Origin: Promethearchaeota archaeon
GTDB lineage: Archaea; Asgardarchaeota; Lokiarchaeia; Sigyniarchaeales; SOKP01
Reading direction: 5' to 3'
NCBI GenBank assembly: GCA_018238625.1
Contig: JABCSY010000019.1
Span: 1 to 47,331 of the forward strand
DNA: 47,331 bases
Shown: piece after piece, positions 17,478 through 25,890 of the stretch
Layout: each line of letters opens with the position of its first letter
How positions within the stretch are numbered: the stretch's first letter is position 1
The notes under the pieces: generated by a model
Seen by the model: the letters and a program-made list of their open reading frames with translations, nothing else
Database searches by the model: none
What the model was told of the DNA's origin: nothing
Position numbers and translations under genes: made by a program

Positions 17478-20400
17478 ATGAAAATCTCGAGAGCCGCAAG
17501 AAATAGATATGTATTTGATGATTTCAAATTTTCTGAAAATGGAAGTATTGAATTTAATGGTGATATACATTTAGTTAGATTATTTGTGCAAAAATTGAAT
17601 CAAAAAAAAGATTTAGTGAATTATCCCGAAATGGCAATTAAAATAGGAGAATTTAATGGGATGGCATTAATATATGAAATTAAAAAGTATTTGTTTGATT
17701 TGTACAAAGAAGAAACAAAGGCTTCATCTTTAAACCGTGAACTTTTTGATTACTTGAAAAAATCAATTGGAGCTACTAAACTTAATGGTGCAATTTACTC
17801 ATTGATCGAAGAATTTCCTCCCGAAAGTGTGTATCAAGGAAAAATTGATATCGATCAATTCTTGAAAGAAAAAATCGACGGTGTTGAAAATGAAATCCAA
17901 TTCGTCGAAGAATTTTTAAATCTTTGGCTTGGGAATGTAAACCCTTCTTTCTCGCCATACGTTGAACTATTTGATGATGGATCGATAGAAAAGAGGACTG
18001 TATATAGGGAAATAATTAACGAAACAAAGGAATTTTTCAATGGTAAATCTAAATTTGGTCCAAATAATCAAAACTTAATTGAAATGTTAAATGAGCCTAC
18101 GCTCAAATATCCACATTCTATTCGGGATCAATTAGAATATATACATGAACATTGGGGCGAAAAATTAGGGAAATATATGTTTAGAATTTTGGTCGCTATT
18201 GATATTATACGAGAAGAAGAGAAGTTAAGGGGATTAGGGCCTGGTAAGTCAAAAGCTTATGAATACGACATAATGGAACTTGAAAATTACACCAGCGATA
18301 AAGAATGGATGCCTAAAGTTGTGATGATCGCTAAGAATGTTTATGTTTGGATGGATCAACTTTCTAAAAAGTATAAAAGATCTATTACAAAGCTATATGA
18401 AATACCAAATGAAGAATTAGCTCAATTAAAGGAATGGGGGTTTACAGGACTTTGGCTTATTGGACTTTGGGAAAGAAGTCAAGCATCTAAGACAATTAAA
18501 CGTTGGTGCGGTAATCCCGAAGCGGAAGCTAGCGCTTATTCAACGTATGATTACGCAATCGCGCATGACTTAGGCGGTTACGAATCCTATGAAAACTTAA
18601 GAGATAGAGCAATGACAATGGGTATTCGTCTTGCTTGTGATATGGTTCCAAACCACACGGGCATCGTTTCTAAATGGATAATAGAACATCCTGATTGGTA
18701 TGTATCTTTACACTATCCTCCATTTCCTTCTTATAGTTATTCTGGAGAAAATCTATCTGGCGATCCTAATAAAGGGATATTTTTAGAAGACAAATATTTT
18801 TCTAGAACTGATGCTGCGGTTACATTTAAACATGTAGACTTTAGAACGGGAGAAGAGAAATATATTTACCATGGAAATGACGGAACTAGTTTTCCATGGA
18901 ACGATACAGCTCAATTAGATTTTCTGAACCCTGAAGTAAGAGAAGCAGTTATACAAACCATACTTCATGTTTCCAGAATGTTTCCAATTATTCGTTTTGA
19001 TGCTGCTATGACACTTACGAGGAAGCATTTTCAACGTTTGTGGTTTCCAGAGCCAGGAACGGGAGGTGCTATTCCTTCAAGAGCTGAACAAGGCATATCA
19101 AAAGAGGATTTCTATAAGGCAATGCCGAAGGAGTTTTGGCGCGAAGTTGTAGATCGGATCAATAAAGAAAATCCAGACACTTTACTATTAGCAGAAGCAT
19201 TTTGGCTACTTGAAGGATTCTTTGTGAGAACTCTAGGAATGCATCGTGTATATAATTCTGCCTTCATGAATATGCTTCGCGACGAAGATAACGCTATGTA
19301 CCGATTAGTGTTAAAAAACACTTTAGAATTTGATCCTGAAATTCTTAAACGATTTGTTAATTTCATGAATAATCCAGACGAAGAAACTGCTATCAAACAA
19401 TTTGGAGATGGAGGTAAATATTTCGGCGTTTGCTTAATGCTCATAACTATGCCCGGTTTACCCATGTTTGGGCACGGTCAAATAGAAGGATTCAGTGAAA
19501 AATACGGCATGGAATATAGACGTGCTTATTGGGATGAAAAGATTAACTTGGACTTACTTCAACGGCACGAAGATATAATTTTTCCTATAATGAAGAAACG
19601 CTACTTATTTGCTAACGCAAATAACTTTTTATTATATGATTTTTGGAGTGGCAATGTGGTTAATGAAGATGTTTTTGCTTACTCAAATAGAGTTAATAAC
19701 GAACGAGCTTTGGTTCTTTATCACAATAAGTTTGCTGAAACAAAAGGTTTTATTAAAAATTCCGTTGGGTTTGCTGATAAGTTAGCAGAAAATAAAGTTG
19801 TAATTCAAAAGTCTTTAATAGATGGTTTAACCTTACCTAAAGAAGGATATTGCATCTTTAAAGATTATCTAACTGGGTTAGAATATATTAGACGAAATAG
19901 AGACCTACACGAACAAGGGTTGTATTTAGAGCTTCAAGCATATCAAATGTTTGTATTTATGGATTTTCAAATAGTTCAAGATAATGAATTTTTTCACTAT
20001 GCTCAATTGTATGATTTCTTAGGGGGAAAAGGTGTTTATAATATTAATGAAACTTTACACGAGATAATCTATCAACCATTACACGAGAAATTTAGAGAAA
20101 TAGTTAATATCCCTAATTTTAAAGATTTATTAAACACTAAAAAAACAGAACAAGTAGTAGAAGTTATTAGCGATAAATTAAATTCATTTTTAATAGAAGT
20201 TAAAAACTATTCTTCGAGTAAAAAGGATGTTACAAGAGTTAAAAAAGAAATAATTGAAAAACTAAAAGTAATATCAAGATTGGAACAAAGATTAAAAAAT
20301 ATAAAAATTAATCCGGAATTAACACATATTTATGAAAAAATGCTTCCTAATTCTGAAGTTGAATGGGGAATACTCTTATCTTGGCTATTTATTCATCAAT

Positions 20401-20885
20401 TAGGCAAGGTAGTTTCAGATAAGAATTATGAACTGCAAAGTCGTAGTTGGTTTGATGAATGGAGGCTCTCCCAATTTATTAAAAACATCCTAGAAGAGTT
20501 GTCCATAAAAGAAGAAGAGAAAGCGCAAGATGGAATTTCTATTATTAAACTGATGGTAACTCTACAAAACTGGTCTGCTTTAAATACTTATACTCAAAAA
20601 AACTTTTATTCTATCTTTCAATCATTTTTCAGCGAGCCCGAAGTGCAACAATATCTAAATGTCAATAGGTATCACAATCTTTTATGGTTTAGCGCAGAAT
20701 CGTTTGATATATTCGTAAGATGGATATATTTAATTGCTGTAATAGATAGACTAGCACAATCCAAAGAAAGCATAGTTATTGAAATAGAAGCGTTATTAGA
20801 AGACTATCAAAAACTTAAAAAAATTGCGGAAACCTCGAAATATCAAGTTAACAAGTTCCTAGAAAGTCTGCAAAGTCTATCATAG
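17478..20885 (+). CDS. Large GH13 alpha-amylase-family protein (1135 residues)
   Basis: A GH13 (beta/alpha)8 catalytic domain at about residues 270-720 is flanked by an N-terminal helical region (~270 residues) and a C-terminal helical region (~330 residues). Seen: region I DMVPNHTG, region II RFDAAMTL (nucleophile D508), region III LLAEAFWL (acid/base E573), and region IV NNPDEET (D634), where the common NHD histidine is missing. FGHGQIEGF follows. It acts on alpha-1,4-glucans by hydrolysis or transfer; the exact activity cannot be set from motifs. No signal peptide, so cytoplasmic. Large members with this motif set are known mainly from bacteria, so transfer is possible, though codon use looks like its neighbours. 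Divergent from the phosphohexomutase-like gene, with 257 bp between. Confidence 0.88.
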   Translation: MKISRAARNRYVFDDFKFSENGSIEFNGDIHLVRLFVQKLNQKKDLVNYPEMAIKIGEFNGMALIYEIKKYLFDLYKEETKASSLNRELFDYLKKSIGATKLNGAIYSLIEEFPPESVYQGKIDIDQFLKEKIDGVENEIQFVEEFLNLWLGNVNPSFSPYVELFDDGSIEKRTVYREIINETKEFFNGKSKFGPNNQNLIEMLNEPTLKYPHSIRDQLEYIHEHWGEKLGKYMFRILVAIDIIREEEKLRGLGPGKSKAYEYDIMELENYTSDKEWMPKVVMIAKNVYVWMDQLSKKYKRSITKLYEIPNEELAQLKEWGFTGLWLIGLWERSQASKTIKRWCGNPEAEASAYSTYDYAIAHDLGGYESYENLRDRAMTMGIRLACDMVPNHTGIVSKWIIEHPDWYVSLHYPPFPSYSYSGENLSGDPNKGIFLEDKYFSRTDAAVTFKHVDFRTGEEKYIYHGNDGTSFPWNDTAQLDFLNPEVREAVIQTILHVSRMFPIIRFDAAMTLTRKHFQRLWFPEPGTGGAIPSRAEQGISKEDFYKAMPKEFWREVVDRINKENPDTLLLAEAFWLLEGFFVRTLGMHRVYNSAFMNMLRDEDNAMYRLVLKNTLEFDPEILKRFVNFMNNPDEETAIKQFGDGGKYFGVCLMLITMPGLPMFGHGQIEGFSEKYGMEYRRAYWDEKINLDLLQRHEDIIFPIMKKRYLFANANNFLLYDFWSGNVVNEDVFAYSNRVNNERALVLYHNKFAETKGFIKNSVGFADKLAENKVVIQKSLIDGLTLPKEGYCIFKDYLTGLEYIRRNRDLHEQGLYLELQAYQMFVFMDFQIVQDNEFFHYAQLYDFLGGKGVYNINETLHEIIYQPLHEKFREIVNIPNFKDLLNTKKTEQVVEVISDKLNSFLIEVKNYSSSKKDVTRVKKEIIEKLKVISRLEQRLKNIKINPELTHIYEKMLPNSEVEWGILLSWLFIHQLGKVVSDKNYELQSRSWFDEWRLSQFIKNILEELSIKEEEKAQDGISIIKLMVTLQNWSALNTYTQKNFYSIFQSFFSEPEVQQYLNVNRYHNLLWFSAESFDIFVRWIYLIAVIDRLAQSKESIVIEIEALLEDYQKLKKIAETSKYQVNKFLESLQSLS

Positions 20886-20907
20886 GAGTCTTTAGTTTAA
20901 GCACAAT

Positions 20908-21360
20908 CTAGAAAGGAGTAAATAAATAAAAACCTTCAGTAAGCCACACACCAAGGAAAATATAGATGCTTACATATATGAATATCATTATTACTCTTTC
21001 ACTTATCACCACAATAATAGCTACTACTAGAGAACCCCAATATTCTTTCTCATAGAAAGAATGCACGATAAAAATTCCAATTATTACGTTTATTATGAAA
21101 ATTAAAAAACTGATTATTAGATAAATTAAATTTATCTCATCCATAGTAAAACTTAATTCAATAAAGAGAGGAGGTGCGATGAAAATAATCAACAAGCTCA
21201 TAACAACCAAGAAGATTATCCATATTAAATTAACCAGAAACGCCCTTCTGAAAGAGCTTTCCCATTTTAGTTTTGTCGCCAACCAGTTAGTATACAGTGC
21301 TCTTAAAATTAACATTAATATTAAAATTACGATATCTACAAGAATACCAATAGGATCCAT
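20908..21360 (-). CDS. Four-TM membrane protein, tandem paralogue A
   Basis: 150 residues, nearly all hydrophobic, about four helices. Shares with the next gene (21413-21862) a basic loop followed by a LVN-IW segment (RRAFLVNLIW against KTAVLVNVIW) and an IN-hydrophobic run ending in FYEK/FYKS. The two are therefore paralogues from tandem duplication. Function unknown. Its stop is 23 bp from the end of the GH13 gene on the other strand. Confidence 0.68.
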   Translation of the reverse strand: MDPIGILVDIVILILMLILRALYTNWLATKLKWESSFRRAFLVNLIWIIFLVVMSLLIIFIAPPLFIELSFTMDEINLIYLIISFLIFIINVIIGIFIVHSFYEKEYWGSLVVAIIVVISERVIMIFIYVSIYIFLGVWLTEGFYLFTPF

Positions 21361-21412
21361 AATCTCATACCTTAATTGATTTTTTATATTTGTTTAATTT
21401 AATTATTTGTAG

Positions 21413-21862
21413 TTAAAAGAATTGAAAAACATAAAACGAAATAACTCCCCCTGTTGTCAAACTGAAAATAATGCTTAATACATTAGCTATTATAATTCGA
21501 AGGAAAACTTGGATGGAAATTATAGCTAAACTTATAAAAATCGAGTCTTTAAGTCCACTTTTGTAAAAAACATTGATTAGCAATGCGATAACTATTAAAT
21601 TTATAATTAACACCACTACCGAATTGATAAGGTTAACATATGCAATTAAATCAAAATCTGCGCCAATAGTAATTAAATAATCCGTTATCAAAACGCTCAA
21701 AAATCTAATACCAAAGAACACAATTAAAAACCAGATTACATTAACCAATACTGCTGTTTTATATGGTTTACGGCACTCAAATTTGTCTGTAAAAAATTTA
21801 GTTAAAAAAATACCTCCAAAAAGGATTATATAACTAAAAATTACATATATAGCAATAAACAT
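21413..21862 (-). CDS. Four-TM membrane protein, tandem paralogue B
   Basis: 149 residues, about four hydrophobic helices, same strand and 52 bp upstream of paralogue A. Similar helix lengths and the conserved VLVNVIW and LLINVFYK segments link it to that gene. No charged motif that would suggest an enzyme or channel. Transcription of both probably starts upstream of 21862, in the AT-rich gap that also holds the nucleotidyltransferase fragment. Confidence 0.68.
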   Translation of the reverse strand: MFIAIYVIFSYIILFGGIFLTKFFTDKFECRKPYKTAVLVNVIWFLIVFFGIRFLSVLITDYLITIGADFDLIAYVNLINSVVVLIINLIVIALLINVFYKSGLKDSIFISLAIISIQVFLRIIIANVLSIIFSLTTGGVISFYVFQFF

Positions 21863-22032
21863 TAGATCTAACTTAATTTTATGATTAGTTTGTATGAGTT
21901 CTTTGATTTCTCTTCTTTAAGTAAATTTAAAATTATTTATAAAGATTATCTTAATCAAATAATACAAAAAACCCATTAAATTCCCCATAACCCTTTAATG
22001 TATTATTTTTGAGTGGTTCTTATTATTAAATA

Positions 22033-22119
22033 AAAATAGATCTACTTTTAATTACGTATCAGTACCAAGATCAAGAGTTTTATCTCAGATTTGAATATCA
22101 TCACTGATTTTGCTATTTG
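22033..22119 (-). pseudogene. Degenerate duplicate of the 3' end of the nucleotidyltransferase gene
   Basis: About 87 bp match 24593-24679 (offset 2560) with roughly seven mismatches. The matched part covers the last ~22 codons and stop of the nucleotidyltransferase plus ~20 bp of its downstream sequence. In the copy an Arg codon CGA has become TGA (22085-22087 on the minus strand), so it is dead. It lies just downstream of the GH57 gene at 22142. The two copies are direct repeats that flank the GH57 and multi-TM genes. Confidence 0.85.
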
Positions 22120-22141
22120 TACTTAGAATAGATTACTTTTT

Positions 22142-23344
22142 TTATAAAGATAAAATAATTCTATTTTGAGCTTTTAACATGTCTTCCATAATTAGTTCCA
22201 TAGCGTCTTGAATATCTGGCGCACTATCTGGAATACTTCTCTTAGCATTGATACTTGCCATTAACACTTCGTTTAGTCCCCGCAGAATCATGTCTGGGGA
22301 ATACCAAGGCCTTTTAGAAGCCCACCATTGCTGACAAGAATGGATCCCTCGATCTAATAAATTTCTCGCATTGTCAAAAATTGATTTTTTTTCGTCATCC
22401 ATGCTATCTCGATATTTACTCGATAAATGGATCAAAGTCAGAGCGTACATAAAAAACCGGTGCTGTTCAATGTGAATTTCATTATTAGGGTCAAACCAAA
22501 GAGGAAAAGGAACATCATGAGCTAAATCGTAAGGCATAGTTGACCAAGAAGATGCCCGTGGATTCTGTATTTTGTTTTTAGGGAACTTATCTATGATTTC
22601 TGAAACATTACATAACTTAACATCATTACGATGAGGGAGAGCATCAAAAAGAGGTATCAAAAAATTATTTATGGCGTGTTTTACATGGTGCCCAAATGTT
22701 TCTCCATCCATTGCAAGAATAATATAATAGTCCTCTGAGGTTTGTTTGTAATATAATCTATTTATAAACGCATCAACAGTATTAATTTTATCAAATGCAC
22801 AATCAATAGAGATATAATCATCTCTAAATAGTAAATTTAAACCGTTAGGATGTTGTGATATAAATGTTGTAGGAAATTCGGGTAAAGTATTTGCTATACC
22901 GCTCATAATAATCCAATCGTAACCCATTTCTTTTACAACCGAAAATACTTCTTCAGAAACAGCCATTTCAGGAGGAAAAAACCCTCTCGGTTTAAATAAT
23001 TCTCCAAAAAAATTTTGATTAGTTTCGTAATTTAATTCAATCTGTCGTCTAATTTCTGGCGTTGGAATAAGAGGTAATAGAGGATGGAATTTTCCAGAAC
23101 CAATAAATTCTACTTGACCTTTAGATGCAAGCGTTGTTAACCCTTCTATAATATCCATATATCCAAAATCATATAATTGTTCAGTCAAGGTACCATTAAT
23201 ATTCAAAGTTATTTTCGCAGAGGGATGATTACTTAAAGCTTCAATTATTGGTCTATAAGATTCATTTGCAATTTTTTTGATTACAAAGGGTAATTGCACT
23301 GGTGGTTGATAGATATGAAATAAAAACGCAAAATAAACAACCAT
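22142..23344 (-). CDS. GH57-family glycoside hydrolase/glucanotransferase (400 residues)
   Basis: GH57 catalytic domain running almost the full 400 residues. Landmarks: FHIYQPP near the N-terminus (the HxHQP-type motif), NGTLTEQL, PPEMAVSEE with the probable nucleophile E126, and LAMDGETFGHH with the probable acid/base D213. GH57 proteins act on alpha-1,4/1,6-glucans as amylases, branching enzymes or 4-alpha-glucanotransferases; this short form without DUF1925/1926 modules is closer to the amylase-like group. No signal peptide, so cytoplasmic. It lies between the fragment at 22.1 kb and the multi-TM gene; both, and the nucleotidyltransferase, are on the same strand. Confidence 0.9.
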   Translation of the reverse strand: MVVYFAFLFHIYQPPVQLPFVIKKIANESYRPIIEALSNHPSAKITLNINGTLTEQLYDFGYMDIIEGLTTLASKGQVEFIGSGKFHPLLPLIPTPEIRRQIELNYETNQNFFGELFKPRGFFPPEMAVSEEVFSVVKEMGYDWIIMSGIANTLPEFPTTFISQHPNGLNLLFRDDYISIDCAFDKINTVDAFINRLYYKQTSEDYYIILAMDGETFGHHVKHAINNFLIPLFDALPHRNDVKLCNVSEIIDKFPKNKIQNPRASSWSTMPYDLAHDVPFPLWFDPNNEIHIEQHRFFMYALTLIHLSSKYRDSMDDEKKSIFDNARNLLDRGIHSCQQWWASKRPWYSPDMILRGLNEVLMASINAKRSIPDSAPDIQDAMELIMEDMLKAQNRIILSL

Positions 23345-23517
23345 AATACTAATTATTAATCTCCCTTTTGTATTATTTTTTAGTTAAAATTAGTGAAAAA
23401 TTATTTTAATAATTAAATAATAATTGATAATTTTCATTTTTTTTTCAATATTTTTATGTCCAGGTGCGGTTTTCAGCTTAAATTTAAAGAATTAGATATT
23501 GATAATCAATTTACTAT

Positions 23518-23527
23518 AAAAAAAAAA
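23518..23527 (-). terminator. Poly-U terminator for the multi-TM gene
   Basis: A run of ten A on the plus strand (T on the transcribed strand's RNA), 22 bp past the stop of the 23550-24311 gene. Archaeal termination commonly occurs at such U-tracts without a hairpin. Confidence 0.4.
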
Positions 23528-23549
23528 TGAAAAGATTTAAAATTAAAAT

Positions 23550-24311
23550 TCACTCAATTTCTTTTGATTCTTTCTGCTTAGTTAGTATGTGAACTAAGAG
23601 ATTTGGCATAAAAAAACCAAAATAATATTCTATGGCACTCGATATTAATAAAATTCGAATTAAAGCCAATGTTAAAGGTGTTAAAGGCATTATAGATTCG
23701 TAGAGTGCTGAGATAGTAAAAGATATAAATGCAACCAATAATAATTTACCTTTCAATTGAATTTTTGGATCATTTGATTCGAGTGATTTTCTTGCAAAGA
23801 GTATTCCAGTTATTAAAAATGAAAAGATAGCAAAGATTTGAAAAGTCATTGACAAAGGACCTCCAGATGCCGTGTAAAATTGCACAGAACCGATAACCGC
23901 TGTGTTTATGAATAAGAATGTAATAAGAAAGACTTCATATACGATACAAATTACTAAATATGCAATTAAAATTCTTTTCTTAGATTCATACTCAAAAAGG
24001 CTGAAAAAGGAATATATCCAACATATGACAGCAATAGGAATAAATGCATTTAAAAGAAATAAATACAAAACTGCATCAAGTGCAAAGTCGAAGAATATTA
24101 TAGTTAAAAATGATATAGATCTAGACCACCATGAGGAACAAATAAAGATCCAAGTAAGCCCTACCGTTAAAAGAGTTCTATTCTTTAATGATCGGTATTT
24201 TAATATTAATGTAACCCCAATAATTAAAGATATTATTACAAATGTTAAACTAAAACTCCCAGAGATAATTTCTAACTCGTTTAAATCTGCAATTCCCATA
24301 ATTTCTCTCAC
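23550..24311 (-). CDS. Seven-TM membrane protein of unknown family
   Basis: 253 residues with about seven hydrophobic helices and a short charged C-terminal tail (KQKESKEIE). The start could be M1 or M5 (MGIADLNELE). Loops are short; a conserved-looking SSWWSRS lies between helices 2 and 3 and FYTASGG between helices 4 and 5. Topology fits the uncharacterised 7-TM proteins that are numerous in Asgard genomes, but I cannot name a family. It lies inside the 2.56 kb interval bounded by the nucleotidyltransferase direct repeats, together with the GH57 gene. Confidence 0.68.
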   Translation of the reverse strand: MREIMGIADLNELEIISGSFSLTFVIISLIIGVTLILKYRSLKNRTLLTVGLTWIFICSSWWSRSISFLTIIFFDFALDAVLYLFLLNAFIPIAVICWIYSFFSLFEYESKKRILIAYLVICIVYEVFLITFLFINTAVIGSVQFYTASGGPLSMTFQIFAIFSFLITGILFARKSLESNDPKIQLKGKLLLVAFISFTISALYESIMPLTPLTLALIRILLISSAIEYYFGFFMPNLLVHILTKQKESKEIE

Positions 24312-24611
24312 TTAATTAAATTAATAATTCTTATATTTTTTCAAATAACCCTTGTTATTCGGAACAAATTCTTTTTCTAAATAAATAGTAAAAAAAGAAT
24401 TACCTAATAAATAAAATTTAATCTTTTTAAATCTAGCTAGTTAATAATCCCGAATTTATTATTGCCTTGAATTATTTAGACTTTAGGAATTTATTATTCG
24501 AAATATCTGATTAATATATTTTGATCACTGCGTCTACATGAAAGTGCTTTCAAAAAGGAGTTATAATATTTTTATGATTAATATCATCATAGAAAATAGA
24601 CATACTTTTAA
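24312..24611. other. 300-bp intergenic stretch with one AT-rich hairpin
   Basis: No open frame of useful length. AATTCTTTTT (24367-24376) and AAAAAGAATT (24392-24401) form a 10-bp stem with a 15-nt loop, roughly 210 bp beyond the nucleotidyltransferase stop. It could act in transcript ending, but is made of A/T pairs only. The promoter of the multi-TM gene is expected here as well. Confidence 0.35.
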
Positions 24612-25760
24612 TTATATATTAGTACCAAGATCAAGAGTTTTATCTCGGATTTGAATATCATCACTAATTTTGCTATTTGGGGCAACTATCGCGTTATGTA
24701 GAACAACATTATCGCCTATTTCACAATTATTACAAACGATCGAACTATCAATATGACAACCTGCTCCGATTTTTACGTTATCCCAGATAACGCTTTTCTC
24801 GATTACCGTATCTTCACCGATTTTAACTTGGGCTCCAATTGAACATAACGGTTTTATTTTTACTCGATTAAGTAATTCTACAAGTTCCCCAAAACAAGAC
24901 GGTTTTTCGATAGATACATTTTGTCCAGAACTAATAACACCCATTACGTAAATTCCATCGTATTCCTCACCATTTGGGGTGATCGGCCACGAATATTTGC
25001 GTAATAGGTCCCAATTTGCCCACAGATAAGTTTCAGCGTTTCCACAGTCAAGCCAATAATAATTCTTAACAAATCCATATAAATCGTAACTATTATCGAG
25101 AAGATAAGGGAAAACTTCTCCCCCAAAATCCATTAAGCCCGTTTCTTGTAAGATACTACCAATCTCTTTATTAAAGCAATAAATCCCTGTGTTTATTATG
25201 TTTGTATGCAAAAATAAATCGGTTCTTTGAGCCATACTGCTTAAATACAGTTCCATAGGAGCAGGTTTTTCTAAAAATAAATAAATTTTTCTATTTTGAT
25301 CGAGGAGCACAACTCCATATTGGCTCGTATGACTTTCGCTGGTTTTCATGGAAATAGTAGCAGTTCCCATTTTTTTGGAATGAAAATCCATAAATTCTCT
25401 CATTGGGAGATTTGTTACGATATCTGCCATGCTAACAACAATCTTTTCGGAATCGATGTTATTAGCTAATAATCGGTAAGCGTCGGCCGTACCCTTACTC
25501 TCTTGAATTACGCATTCAAGTTCAACATCTCCTAACTTGTCGGGAGTCCACGTTTTTTCCACGTATTCTTTTAATTCTTGACCCATATAGGCTAGAGCAA
25601 GAATTATGTGCTTAATATCCGCAAATATTAAGTGAGCAATAGAATAATCCACCATAGCTTTATTAGTTACTTTTACAAGCGGTTTTGGAACGAGTGATGT
25701 TAAAGGCATTAACCTCGACCCCTTTCCTCCCGCTAATATTATGGCAGACCATTCTCGCAT
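24612..25760 (-). CDS. Sugar-1-phosphate nucleotidyltransferase with left-handed beta-helix
   Basis: 382 residues. Makes an activated sugar (NDP-sugar) from a nucleotide triphosphate and a sugar-1-phosphate. N-terminal nucleotidyltransferase domain: AIILAGGKGSRLMPLT followed by PKPLVKV, and SMADIVTN as the metal-binding Asp region. The C-terminal ~100 residues are hexapeptide repeats (IGEDTVIEKSVIWDNV..., IGDNVVLHNAIVAPNS), giving a left-handed beta-helix. This layout is shared by GDP-mannose and ADP/UDP-glucose enzymes; the substrate cannot be fixed. Next to glucan-acting genes, a glucose substrate is plausible. Its 3' end exists in a second, degenerate copy at 22033-22119. Confidence 0.92.
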   Translation of the reverse strand: MREWSAIILAGGKGSRLMPLTSLVPKPLVKVTNKAMVDYSIAHLIFADIKHIILALAYMGQELKEYVEKTWTPDKLGDVELECVIQESKGTADAYRLLANNIDSEKIVVSMADIVTNLPMREFMDFHSKKMGTATISMKTSESHTSQYGVVLLDQNRKIYLFLEKPAPMELYLSSMAQRTDLFLHTNIINTGIYCFNKEIGSILQETGLMDFGGEVFPYLLDNSYDLYGFVKNYYWLDCGNAETYLWANWDLLRKYSWPITPNGEEYDGIYVMGVISSGQNVSIEKPSCFGELVELLNRVKIKPLCSIGAQVKIGEDTVIEKSVIWDNVKIGAGCHIDSSIVCNNCEIGDNVVLHNAIVAPNSKISDDIQIRDKTLDLGTNI

Positions 25761-25890
25761 GTTGAATCTCTCGCTAAATTACACAATAACTAGATATAAA
25801 TCTAGTTTTAATTGAAATTTAAATATTGAGATTATTTACAAAAAATGAGCTACTAAAGCAAAAGACGGGAAGATAAAATTTAGATTATAC

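Noticed and set aside
23902..24315. Plus-strand 137-codon frame over the 7-TM gene
   Set aside because: Composition is that of an antisense shadow; the minus-strand 7-TM reading has clear hydrophobic periodicity.
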